From NCBI RefSeq assembly GCF_010389155.1, contig NC_057763.1, positions 42,080,645 to 42,144,644 of the forward strand: DNA of 64,000 bases, read 5' to 3'. Shown piece by piece: positions 50,237 to 61,737 of this stretch (its first letter is position 1; each line of letters begins with the position of its first letter). The translations under genes were made by a program, and so were the position numbers. The DNA comes from Erigeron canadensis (taxonomy: Eukaryota; Streptophyta; Magnoliopsida; Asterales; Asteraceae). A model generated the notes under the pieces. The model searched no databases and was not told the origin of the DNA. It saw only the letters and a list, made by a program, of their open reading frames with translations.

Positions 50237-50674
50237 TGGTAGAGATCCAGAGAGAATGTTCTTAAGGAGAGAATTGAGCAAAGGTCCGTTTTTTTTAGCT
50301 TGTTTTTTTGGGTTTTTTTTTTCATTTTTTCCATTCTTTCTTTAATTGACTCGATTCATAAAAAGAATAATTTTTAAAAAAAATAATTTCTAACCCGAGT
50401 TAGTGAGTTATACACGTGATAGGTCATAGAGGGTAATCAGTGATGGAATGATCTACCTAACGAGATTCGGCATTAGCCATCCATAGACTGAAAGGCTTCG
50501 CTTATAGCTTACGGGCTACGCCTTTTGAAAAAAAAAATTATATGGAATTAATTAATTAAAGAGAGAATGAAAACGTGGAAAAAAAAAGTTCAAAAAAACA
50601 AGCTAAAAAAATTTTAAAAAACGAATCTTCTTTCCCTTCTCTCCTTAAAGTACATTCTCATTTGATCTCTATCC
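50237..50674. mobile_element. Foldback element FB-2
   Basis: The left arm ggtagagatccagagagaat, then aaggagagaa and tttttagcttgtttttttg, matches the reverse complement of the right arm (ggatagagatcaaatgagaat, aaggagagaa, tttttagcttgtttttttg). The centre (about 50390-50530) is more GC-rich (attcggcattagccatcc, cttacgggctacgcc). No coding region. Confidence 0.6.
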
Positions 50675-50688
50675 TATATAGGAAAGAT

Positions 50689-51938
50689 AATTATAGTACA
50701 TGCATTAAAAAAAAGTACAACAAGTACATGTGTAAGTTAACTTACTTCTTTCTTCTTTCCATCTCCGACCACCACCATGATCATCACCGACCACAACCAT
50801 GATCCTCCGGCTATGGCGACCATCTCCGGCGAGACTTACACATGGTCGCCGTCGCCGGAAGATCATGGTGGTAGTCGGAGATGATCATGATAGTGGTTGG
50901 CGGAGGATGTCTCGCCGGAGAAGAATGAAGAATAAGGAAGTAAGTTAAATTAGGGATCGTTTGTTTTTACTTAAAACTTCTGAACATCCTCTTAGATCTG
51001 ACCGAGTCAGATGTTTCATGTGTTCCCATCGTTTGTTTTTCTTTCATACTCAGAGGATGAAACCTCTTAGCAACATCATACTCGGTCAGAGTTTTCCAAC
51101 CCTCTTTTTTTCCATCTGTAAACAGAAAATAATTCTAAACACGAGTTTTTTCATTGCTTTGTTCATCCCACGATGATCATTACCTCATTTCTTTTTCTGT
51201 TGTTCAATACCGCCGACCTCCCACCGGAAACCTCCCACAACAGCCACCCACAACCGGTGATCGCACCCGAAGCAAGAAGACATCATGCCCGTTTGTCTCC
51301 GTCGTTGCCTGGCATTTTTTTTGGTGGGAGAAAGATGAGAGTGACAAAAAATAAATGGGAGCATATTCATTTACATTCATTTACAAAATTACATATGAGA
51401 AGACGGTGAATGAGAAAAAAAATTGTAGAAAAGAGATGAGAGAGATAAAGAAAATAATTACTTATATGTTTTAGTATCAATAAAAATATCAATATAGATA
51501 GAGATGGAGGAAATCTGAAGTGTTTAAAGATTCCTTTGATCGATGTTTTCCTTACATATTACAAATAATTAATTGGGAAGTTATAAAATGTGTATGCGTA
51601 TTTTTAAAATAAACATACACTTTTCTTTAAAATTATACTATAACAATAATGATACTTTTTAGTTGTAATACCTCATTTTTAATGTTTATGTCCCGGACAA
51701 GTGTATTTTTAGAGTAATTGTAGCAATTTAAAATTAACACTCGTTATTCAGACATTTTTATATATTTGGACGTTTTTATAAAAACAAACAATCATAATCA
51801 TTTAGACTTCAGACATTTAAACCACATTTTAACATTCAGAAATGGTATTCAGATTCAGATGATCACCTCTTACAGAAAACAAGCAAGGCCTTACACATGT
51901 ACCTTTTGTACTTTTTTAATGTTTGTATTATAAATAAC
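50689..51938. mobile_element. Foldback element FB-3 (same family as FB-1), interrupted
   Basis: The left arm starts about 50689 (attatagtacatgcatt, aagtacatgtgtaagttaactta, ccgaccaccaccatgatca). The right arm is split: 50841-50952 (gtcgccgtcgccgg ... gtaagttaaatta) and 51891-51938 (ttacacatgtacc ... gtattataaataact). Removing 50953-51893 rejoins gtaagttaaa with ttacacatgtacc, which matches the intact arm of FB-1. Confidence 0.65.
50953..51890. mobile_element. PIF/Harbinger-like element nested in FB-3
   Basis: The 938-bp insertion starts gggatcgtttgttttt and ends, reverse-complemented, ggccttgcttgttttc, giving imperfect 16-bp TIRs. TTA occurs on both sides (50950-50952 and 51891-51893), the 3-bp target duplication of this superfamily. 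Interior words such as tcagatgtttc/gacatttaaac recur near both ends. It encodes no transposase. Confidence 0.6.
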
Positions 51939-52039
51939 TCACATATATATATATATATATAAGAAAAAATACGTTGGTTAAAATATTAATTTGAGTCCCG
52001 TTGGATGGCACGATTGGAACGCTAGTTTTATATAAACCA

Positions 52040-52580
52040 CTAGTCCTAATACATGTATGATGTACAGTATTTATATAGATCGTATCATAAATAAATTCTA
52101 ATATGCCTTATACATGATTCGAGTATTAAATAAATTATGGTTAAAGTAAACCAATGATTGAAGTTAAGTTATAATATATGTTTAGTTAAAGTTTTGCATC
52201 CATCTTAAATTTTTACAATCACATCAAAATTAGATTTTGTAAGCATAGTAGATGACGACAAATATCCTTATGATTTCGGATCGTAAACTCAAATTTTTGG
52301 AGTTTTCATGTTAATAACTTATTATTATATGTAATATAAGTAATAGGAGTTGAAAAATTGAGAAGGAAAAAGAGACAATTTTAGTATTGAGAAAACGATC
52401 AATCAAATAAGGTTATAATGTGTTTTGTATTTATAAGCCAAAAGTGAATCTATATACAATTAAAAAAAACTAATTTAATAAAATAAATAAACTAAAATGA
52501 CACATTATTGATTAAGGATTACGTCACGTGTCATTTCAAAAACATTTCAATCTTGTTTCAATTAATTGACTAATTGTATA
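52040..52580 (-). mobile_element. Helitron-like element, copy 1
   Basis: On the minus strand the 3' end is a hairpin (tgtac-atc-ataca), 9 nt, CTAG (52043-52040) and T. The body (to about 52575) is homologous throughout to 59030-59545: aaatttttacaatcacatcaaaa, gatgacgacaaat, cggatcgtaaactcaa, gagaaaacgatcaatcaaat, attacgtcacgtgtc. The right (5') end is not defined. Confidence 0.55.
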
Positions 52581-52987
52581 AAAAATAAAGTACATGATAT
52601 GAAACCATATACATGTGTTGAAAATCGAAATTCACGAATTAAGTATTGGGTTTGGAGTAACTAATCCTTATTAGGTTACAACACAATACATTACATTAAA
52701 TAACTAAATACATATGGATAGTTAAAAAGAATAATTTTTTATTTTTTATTATTTAATTAGTTCTATAAAATTAATTATTTAATTAGTTCTATAAATTTTA
52801 ATATATATTAAAAGAATTTGGTGGGACCAAGGTGACACGTAGCACTTTAAAATTATTCGACGTGTCGATTAAAGAATACATCAATTCTATTTTAGTATAT
52901 TGTTAGATGCAATATTCATAAACATGTTAATCTCTAAAAATTGAAGTGGTAGTTTATACAAATTGTATAAACATGTTAAAATATTAA

Positions 52988-54340
52988 GAGTGAATTACAG
53001 AAATCGTCCCTGTCGTGGTACCCATCTTGCAGGTTTCATCCCTAACTTTCAATAATTACAGTTTTAGTCCAAAAAACTTTGCTCCGTCAACAATTTTAGT
53101 CCTGGCATAAACGTCCGTTTTAAACCAAGTCACGTGATTCACACGTGATGGGTAATCTCGTAAATTGACTTAATAAGACCTAGAGTTAATTACAGAAATC
53201 GTCCCTGTTGTAGACGGTCACTTGCAACTTTCAACCCTAACTTTCAAAAAATTACAATTTTGGTCCAAAATTTTTATCCTCAATCTATATGAAAAGAAAT
53301 ATTTACACACCAAAAAAAAATTCCTAATTATCCAACTTCTTCTATTTCTATCAGATATAAATTCACAAAAAATCTTAACTCACACCCTACTCTTTTTTTG
53401 AAAACTAGAGATTCAGACTCTCTTGGATTTAAGTGTTTATGGGTTTTAAGAATTGATATATTTTTTTTTGCTTAGTTTTATTTTTGTTTTGAAAACTTAT
53501 AAAGACAGAGGAAGAGCTAAAAATAATAAAGATGGTGATATTTTTCTAAGATTTTTTTGTTTGTGAGTTAATTGTATATAAAGAATAGATCTAATATATA
53601 TAATTATACGAGCATGGTATCCGCGTAATGCGGCAGCGATGATTGCGTAAAATGGTGGCGACAAATGATGATGGTGGTGACGGCAAGTGTAGGTAATCGA
53701 TGTAAAGATGTTTGATTTAAAGGGGGTAGTAGAGATATTTTATAATATAAGGGACTAATGGTGTAATTTAAAATTAAAGGTGGTATTGATTTAATTCATT
53801 AAGGGTAATTTAGTCATTTTGCATGTCCTATTGTTGTAAACTTTCAACATAAGAGGATAATTTTTATATAGTAGTATAGATATTATGTTTGTATACAGAT
53901 CATGTATTGATATGAAAGTAATGAGATTTGGAGTTTCAATATATTTTGGATTAAATTTGTGTTTGATTTTGGATCTGGGATTGTATCTGTGATATATGTT
54001 ATGCATTAGAAATCCAAATGATTTTGTGTTTAATTTTATTTTGGATTTTGGACCAAAACTATAATTTTTTGAAAGTTAGGGATAAAAGTTGCAAGTAACT
54101 GCCCACAACAGAGACGATTTTTGTAATTAACTCTGGGTATTATTAAGTCAATTTACGAGATTATTCATCACGTGCGAATCACGTGACCTGATTTTAAACG
54201 GACGTTTATAGCCATGACTAAAACTGTTGACGGAGCAAAGTTTTTTAGACTTTTTTTAGACTAAAACTGTAGTTTTTGAAAGTTAGGGATGAAACCTGCA
54301 AACTGGGTACCACGACAGGGACGATTTCTGTAATTAACTC
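52988..54340. mobile_element. MULE-type element with ~300-bp inverted arms and perfect 9-bp target duplication
   Basis: The left arm gagtgaattacagaaatcgt and the reverse complement of the right arm gagttaattacagaaatcgt are alike for about 300 bp (shared words: cgtccctg, gaaagttaggg, acggacgttt, cacgtga, attgacttaataa). Each arm contains an internal partial repeat of itself (cagaaatcgtccctg occurs twice on the left). Flanks are aaatattaa at 52979-52987 and again at 54341-54349. The 750-bp centre encodes no recognised protein. Confidence 0.8.
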
Positions 54341-54349
54341 AAATATTAA

Positions 54350-55171
54350 TTTGGGTGGTGTTGTATTTATCTATTCTCCCCCAGATAGAACAACTTAATT
54401 TGTGTTTATCTATTTTTCTTTTGCAAATGTTTGCAAGATTATGACTAAAATTTTAGACTTCCAGTCGCAGGGTTATAAGATGTTCAGATTGAGTCGGATT
54501 AAAAGTTTAATGCCACAATCAATTGGACATCTTGACGCTCCATCTTCATGTTTTTTACTAAGAAAGCGCCCAGGCTTGTATAGAATCTTAAAAGTATTTG
54601 AAAATTTTCAGACCAACACCCCCTCATCCAAGAAAATTTTATGAAGAGTTGTCTGACTTATGTAACCATCAGTTGAACGAACCATTTATTTATATCGTTA
54701 CATGATAAATCTAGCCTTGTTCCGCTATGGCAAACCATGTATTGAGCTATCATTAACAAATTTTGTCAAATTACGCTCAACCGTGTCAAACATTATCAAT
54801 TTTGATTTCGAGTACAAATATAAGCTCAAAAATGATAACAAGTCAAACATAATCGAAAACAACTCTGACTAGGCTTGTTATCAGCACTACCTAAACCCAA
54901 GTATGAAAAATGACATATCATCTGGAAAAGCAATAAGAGTAACAAAGCAATTGGCGCCTACATTTCAACAAATGCAACAAAAATGTCAATGTCTATGCAA
55001 GCTTTAAAAAGCCCTCAACCTATGCCTCCTTTTCATTTACACCAGTACATGTAAAAACTTCAAAATTTTCAGCTCATTCTTTTGTTAAATCAATCAACAA
55101 AAATATCGACAGGTCTATACTTGGACGTCAAACTTTATACCAAAAAAGAACGAACTAAGGTGTTAAGAGTA
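54350..55171. other. Spacer downstream of the ELM2-SANT gene
   Basis: Presumed 3' UTR of the minus-strand gene plus intergenic DNA. Nothing recognised; an 80-codon plus-strand frame at 54402-54644 has no family signal. Confidence 0.35.
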
Positions 55172-57791
55172 TCATGTAATATTCAAATGTACCTTCTTCG
55201 GAGAGCTTAAGATGAATTCTGTAGACTTGTTTAGGTCATGCCCAACTTTCTCAAGTTCATCATCATCACTATCAACATTACTTGGATCAGCCCGATTCTG
55301 GTAGGCCCTACGTCTTACCAAATAGACATTGAAGTAGTAGCTCACAAGAGCCGTTCTTGTTTTGTTCTTGAAATATGTCACTAGTTCATCCCAAAAACTC
55401 CTACCTGAAGACTCAGGGTTTGACTTGATTATATCTGCAAACTTCTTTTCTTCATTTTTTGTCCATTCGAGAGAAACTATTTCACCCATCGTATCAATTC
55501 TCCATTTAGTAAAAGCCGAACCCAATTCAATTTTGACCCGGGATCTTTTTTCAGCAATATGAAATCTAACACATTCCGAAGAACCTACAAATTCACAGCC
55601 ACATGAGCCCTGTCTTCCTGCTCCAATTGGTTCCCTCTCAATAAAACTGGTTCGCTTTTCAGTTTCTTCTAGAGGCCAAACACGGGTACCTAGCCATTTT
55701 GTTTCACTTTCATATGTTTTTTCTCCAGGCCAGTGTGGTGTTTCTGCTTGAAAAGAGTGACCCACTGGGATGCGTTTTCTCCTGTATTTGGTGGCCCAGA
55801 GAGAATCTTCGTCCTCTGCATCACTCGGGCTCCCGTTGGATGACGACTCTGAACAATCTCGAACCTGCAGTTTTCTAGACAAAATGATTGACCGCGTCAC
55901 TTTAACAGTAACCAGCCTCTGACTGCATCTTGGGGTTGATTTCGTGAGTCGGTCATCATACATGTCTGGATGCATCTTTCGCTTCTTCTGCAAAAAAAAA
56001 AAAACAAAAGCATAATCTTTATTAATGGAAGTAATAAAATCATGAACCAAGATAAAGGGGTAAATTGGTCATTTGCCCACTATGTGCCTTGCAGTCATGT
56101 GCATGATCAATTATAGACAACACATTGCAGTTAAGCCAATTTGGACCCAAAGTTGAGGTTAGAAACTTTGGGACTTGATACAAATGTTGGGTATACAAAC
56201 TCAGGCTATACATAAAACTAACTCTAAATTTTCACAAAAATAATAAAATTAAATCAAAGCAATATCTACTTAGCCATATTTCAAAGCCTCTTTTTGGAAT
56301 CAAATGTGATCTGCACTCAAACTAAATTCTTAATATGTTTTCAATTTCAGTATACGGTAGATTTACGTCAATATACGACTTGGTGTATCAACAAATATAG
56401 TAACACCTCTATAAATTTCTTCAGAATAACAATTGATATTAAGTACACAATTAAGAAACAAAACATGAGTGCACAAAAGAAAATCCCCTGGTCTTCCAAA
56501 GTTCAAGGGTTTTCCATGGGACCATGGCTAGGGAAGAGAGCTTTTGTATGCAACAAATCTTCTGCATATTTCGCAAAAAGTAACCTTATAAGCTGTCCAA
56601 GACCCATCCTTACTAGTGAAAGGCCCAGGCGTATAAACTGCCATTCTAGAACAAAACAAGGGTATGCACAGAAATAACATGTTTATTTACATCTCAAACT
56701 AGGCGGAAATATAAAGGGTGGCACGTGCATACCAAATGTTGTATGCAGGTTCACTTCCAACCCTTAGATTTCTGAAACTATAAGCGAGGGTCAACACTGA
56801 TCGGGTCAGACCGGATTGACCTATCTCCCATCTCCATTTTTGTGTCGTATATATTTGTTGAATAAATAAGTGTTCACTTTTATAAGGGAAGAACTTGAAT
56901 GAAAATGTTTTAAATTTAATATTAGAAAAATAAATATGTCTCATTATCGGGAAAGAGGGTGTGGCACTTGCATATAGCTAAGATGAGTCCTAAAAGAATT
57001 CACAATAAGTAGTTGAATGCAAACACTACACCCTCTAACACAGATCTTGTTTTTACTTTGGAACATAATTTAGTCATAGTATTTCCCTATTTGTCAAATA
57101 TCTTAAATACTTTCGACTACAAGCGCAAACCAACGCTGTCAAATAATTAATCAAACAATAATAGAAAAACTAACAGTTGCAACTTCAAAGCTCATAGGGA
57201 CCATTGGGTTCATGCTGCTAGAAGTCTAGAACCATTAATGCGCCCAAATACATATGAAGCAGAAGCTACATTGGGAGATATGTCTATAAATGCAAATCAT
57301 ATCTATCCAACATCATGAAACCAAGTTCAACAGCAGAAAACGCTTGACGTAAGGGAATCAGATATCAAATAAATGAATAATCATCTAGAATATAATCATT
57401 GAATTAAAAGGGGATTCATAATTACCTGCCAAACAGATTGATTAGTATTTGGATGGTCATTAACCTTCACCCTCAATGCCTCTTTCGCTGACAAAACCTG
57501 CTTCCATACATGATCACTTCCATAAGCCTTCCACTTAGAACTGGATGGCATCGACCCAACTGCAGGATCACACGGATTTTTCGCTACTCGTTTCACCCAA
57601 TCCAACAAAGGCAAATAACACTCTTTCTTCCTCTTTCTAATCAACTCCTTCTCTTCCTCAATACCAACACATAATTCAGTAACACCAAAGTTTTCACCAA
57701 CACAACAATCTTTACTTCCAACATCCTTAAACCCTACAAACTTATTTTCATCTATAACATCAACATCCATAAAAAACTGTTCCAAATCCAT
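55172..57791 (-). CDS. ELM2-SANT protein of the plant ARID1/2 type, lacking the ARID core
   Basis: Exons (minus) are 57791-57426 and 55987-55172, 393 aa from the first ATG (57791). Exon 1 holds the family block LLDWVKRVAKNPCDPAVGS and SKWKAYGSDHVWKQVL; exon 2 opens with KKRKMHPDMYDD, has an ELM2-like region from VGHSFQAETPHWPG (about 197-250), a cysteine-bearing GRQGSCGCEFVGSSECVRFH block, and a SANT-like domain EWTKNEEKKFADII...VSYYFNVYL (about 294-348). In relatives, these follow an N-terminal ARID DNA-binding domain and the protein works with histone deacetylases in the nucleus. Here no ARID core is found. The stop at 55172 follows SPKK|gt, so a further 3' exon is possible. The 1.4-kb intron is gene-free. 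Confidence 0.8.
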
Positions 57792-57890
57792 AAATTTTAA
57801 ACCCCCCTTCAAGATACAAGCTTTAAAATCGCCGAAAAATTAGAATCCAGCCAAGATTCCTTAGCAAATAGGCCGTATTTAAGTACTTTA

Positions 57891-58097
57891 CTATATATGT
57901 GTGTTTGTGTGCATAAACCTACTATAACTCTCATAAAAGCACTCAATCAAGTACTTTAATAGCAAACAATTGAACAATTTACTAAACTTATAATCAATAA
58001 CTCCACATTTTACTAAAACCCTAAATTTGTCAAACCTTTTTAGGATTTCACAAAAATCCAAAGAAAACCCATCTCTTTGCTTTGAAGATCCTGCCAT
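57891..58097 (-). pseudogene. Remnant of the ARID gene's original N-terminal exon
   Basis: From ATG 58097 the minus strand reads MAGSSKQRDGFSLDFCEILK and continues FRVLVKCG...KLFNCLLLKYLIECF before stopping at 57891. The start and the 'LDF-EIL-RF' and 'LF-CLL-YL-EC' spacing resemble the N-terminus of plant ARID1/2 proteins, as I recall them. The ARID core that should follow (LPP-LG, VDL-KLF, GGY motifs) is absent. It may act as an upstream open frame, or be joined in frame to the main exon by a candidate 102-nt intron (57922-57821, GTAGGT...TTTTAAAG), giving 461 aa that still lack ARID. Confidence 0.5.
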
Positions 58098-58664
58098 TAG
58101 ATACAAAAAAGTTTCAAACTTTGAGTATGTATATATATTCAATAAACAAAAACGAATGAGGCTTTCCCTTTGACTCGGATATACGCGACGCAAGTGATCT
58201 AAACACTAAATGAGCAAAATCTTGCAAAAGGGTACAAAAATATGAAAGAAACAAGCTTAATAAATGATTAAACCAAACAAATTTTAAGGGTTTTTGGCGG
58301 GAAGATAAAAATTGATAACCATGAAAATAGGATAAAATCTAGGGTACAATTTAGAGTCCCTACACATATATAATTTGAGTAAGAAAGAAAAAAAAAAAAG
58401 AAAGAGACTTTTTAATGATGTTTCCTACAATTTTTGACAAACAATATATTATCAATCAATTTCTTAATGTGTGTGTGAGAGAGGGAGAGAAGTGTAGAGA
58501 GAGAGGGAAAATACCAGTATTTTTGTGGGGTGGGTAGGGGCTTAGTTTTTCTTGGCCCTCTATCAAATTCCTTTTGGATTTATCTATTGAAGTTTTTTTT
58601 AGAGAGAAAGGGTGAGATTTATGATTAGAGGTTTTTTTTATGTGTAAAGAAAGACAGTAGAGAG

Positions 58665-58672
58665 CTTATATA
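58665..58672 (-). promoter_or_regulatory. TATA box of the ELM2-SANT gene
   Basis: TATATAAG on the minus strand, followed by a CT-rich leader (ccctctctctctacacttctctccc at about 58480-58510). The leader to ATG 58097 is about 540 nt. Confidence 0.5.
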
Positions 58673-59029
58673 CTTCAACGATATTGTATTGAATCTAACT
58701 ATGGTTCTCTTTTTAACTAAGATTATTGATGATGTTGGGTTGTAAGAGGATATAGATGGCAAATAACATGGTTTTATTAGGTTTATGTAGGGTTTTCTTG
58801 TTTATATATATAAAAAACTAGAGGCCCATATATTTTGGGTTATAAGCCCGATTCGTGTAGACTCGGATCTAAATATGGTATGGATTCGGGTTTTATGAGA
58901 AAAAAAAAACCAAATCCATGTATAAATAAAACCAATTGTGGATTACAAAAGGTTTCATTTATCAAAAACCAATGATCTGATTGTTATCACTGTTAACTTT
59001 AGAAGAAAAAAACCGTTTTACAGATAATA
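58673..59029. other. Upstream region of the ELM2-SANT gene
   Basis: About 360 bp, AT-rich, no recognised feature besides the start of the Helitron-like copy at 59030. Confidence 0.35.
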
Positions 59030-59545
59030 CTAGTCTTAATACCCGTACGATGTATGGTAGCTATATTGATTGTGTCATAAATAAATTACAATATATGTTT
59101 GGTTAAAGTTTTAGATTTACCTTAAATTTTTACAATCACATCAAAATCAGAACTTGTAAGCATAGCGGATGACGACAAATGGCCTTGTGATTCCGGATCG
59201 TAAACTCAAGTTTTTTTTAAGTCTTCATGTTAATAACTTATTTTTTTCGAACGGCAAATGTTAATAACTTATTATAAGTAATAGGAGTTGAAGAATTGAG
59301 GGGAAAAAAACAATTTTATTAATGAGAAAACGATTAATCAAATAAGGTTATAATGTGTTTTGTATATATAAGACAAAAGTTATACGAGTAGTTTAATTCT
59401 AAGTCTAATAAGGGAATTGAATTCATATATAGTTAAAAAAAAGCTAACTTAATAAAACAAATAAATTAAAATGACATATGTCGATCAAATATTACGTCAC
59501 GTGTCGTTTTAAGAATATCTCAATCATATTTTAATTTATTGGTAG
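59030..59545 (-). mobile_element. Helitron-like element, copy 2
   Basis: On the minus strand the 3' end has an imperfect hairpin (ccatac-atc-gtacgg), 9 nt, CTAG (59033-59030) then T. It is homologous along its length to 52040-52580, with copy-specific indels (an insert near 59378-59415). The 5' end is unresolved. Confidence 0.55.
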
Positions 59546-59964
59546 ATTGGTGAAAATATAGTTCTTAGAAAATTTCTTGAACTAAAAAACCCAAAAACCA
59601 AACTGACTTGATTAATTTGATTTTGGAATTCAAAAAAATTTGAACGGGTGAAAATCAATCTCCAAGCCAAACCAAACTAAAAACCATATATTAATTAAAC
59701 AATATATAGACAATCATGTTTCAGAAAGTTTGATACGATAAGTGAAAAACATATTGACACATATGTTTCTCTTACATTTATCATAATACATAGGTGGTAT
59801 TATTTACAAAACTATTTTACACTTACATAATACTAACAAGATCTTTAAAAACAACAAACTCGACTTTTATTTCTTTTGAAAGACTGATACTCGATTTGTC
59901 TTGACTATACAGTCTACTAACTTCGATTGACCTTAATTAATAATTAGAGTCTATCTATCCTCAT

Positions 59965-60140
59965 CTCTTACAAGGCCGGAGGTCCTTTTCTATCTTTAGA
60001 TAGAACATGGAAGCAGTCTCTCTAAACCGTCGTGGTAAGGGTAAGACTGTCTACATCTTAACCTCCCTCATACACCGTCGAGGTATTGGGACCCAAAACC
60101 CGTGAAAGACGGCATTGGGTGTTACTTACTTTTTCTAGTC
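59965..60140 (+). repeat. Dispersed repeat copy C (SINE-like family)
   Basis: Reads ggccggaggtccttttctat...gcagtctctct...gtaagactgtctacat...ctcatacaccgtcgaggtattgggacccaaaacccg. It is the best-preserved of the three copies (others at 22.58-22.83 kb, reversed, and 29.75-29.98 kb). Confidence 0.5.
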
Positions 60141-61737
60141 TATAATTGTTTCTTGAATGCATAAATGCTACCGTTAGTTTTAACTACTATAATTTATGTA
60201 TAAAAACGACACGATACTGAAAACCGACCTAAAACTATTACGCTTTCTCAAACTATACCTAAAGCTAACATCCGTCAAAAGGACGTTAGAAACACCCATG
60301 TATAGTGCACGTGATGGGTGTTTTTGGCCTATTTTACCAATTTTCGTCCCTATTTTTTCCGGTTGTTATCATCTCAATCTAGCTCTAAACCAAAACTCAG
60401 GATATGCAACTAAAATCCAAAAACAAAAAGGCAAAAAACTAACATATATCAAAAACAATCTAAATCCAAACATTCCAACATCAATTTTAAATCCATACTA
60501 AAAATTGGAAAAGGTAAATCAAAAACACTTCTTTTGGTTTTAAAAGATAAGACTATTCAATTCACAACACACTCATGAAAAACTTTCGTTGTCAACTTGT
60601 TATCTATAGAACTATAGCAGCAAACAAACCAACCAGTGATTGATTTTTCCATTCTTCTCAATTGAAAGTGCCATACATATAATCTATCTATATTTATCAT
60701 ATCTCATATAATAAATTAATAATATCCCTCTCTTAAAATTTGAATGCGACATTGATGGGTTTAAATGGCGATGGTGGATGAGAGGATGACGACATGTGTG
60801 TAATTTCGCTTGAGATTATGTCTCGATTATTTGAATAGGCATGCTAATATCATAAAAACTGTTCGGCGACCCCATAATAAAAATTCTGGCTCCGATGTTA
60901 GCTCTAGGCATAGTCCAATTGAGAACATAAAACTTGGGTATGCTAGGCTTTATAAAAAAAATATTTGTATCATAAATAATGAATGATTTATTATACTTAC
61001 ACGGTACAACTTTTATAACATATTTTATAATTCAATAAGATATTTGTCTCACAGATATACCAATTGTTATGATACGAATATTACTCTTAATAAAAAAAAA
61101 ACATAGGTATGAAACCAATTCAGGCACGTGACGGCATGTTACATTACGTTTGTCACACAGGGCATTAACCTTCCGGTCTCTATGTTTTAGTTTTTCTACT
61201 TTGACTTCAAAGGTCCAAACTAGATATTTTCATATAAAGTTTGAATTTGAAAACTACGTCAAAGGACCAAATAGTATACTGTGTAATATGTATACATAAT
61301 TTATTTGTCAATATCAAAAAAGCAGTTGTTAAAACTATAGAAATGTAAGGTTGACATTTATAGGTCAAAGTTGAGCTAAGTAGAATGATACAGACTACTG
61401 AGCAGGTAAATGTTTTTCTTGTATTTCCACCAAAAATATCTGCTTTGTAAAACTGGTTGATATATCATGAGATTTAATAGATTTTGTAAATATAAAAAAT
61501 AAAATAAAATAAGTCCAAAGCAAAAGCAAAAGCGAAAGCTGCAAAACTACTAACAAACTAGAGAGAAAATATGGTTTATGAATTATGACATTTGATTGTC
61601 AAAGCAAAACAACTAACGAACTAGAGAAGAAATATGGTTTATGACATATCGTTTTAGAATGTGTACACTTGTTTGTAACGAGATACCATAAACAATATAT
61701 TAACAGATGCATATTTCGCTAAAAAAGTAACACGACC
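60141..61737. other. Spacer downstream of the receptor kinase
   Basis: About 1.6 kb with no gene recognised. A 101-codon plus-strand frame at 60196-60501 is Asn/Lys-rich with no domain. The phrase caaaactactaac-aactagag-gaaatatggtttatga is duplicated at about 61541-61580 and 61607-61640. Confidence 0.35.

Noticed and set aside
49784..50345. Overlapping open frames on both strands
   Set aside because: They lie in foldback arms and microsatellites; sequence mirrors itself across strands and no domain is seen.
57792..57812. Seven-residue extension of the ELM2-SANT frame
   Set aside because: It would begin at TTG; the first in-frame ATG is 57791.
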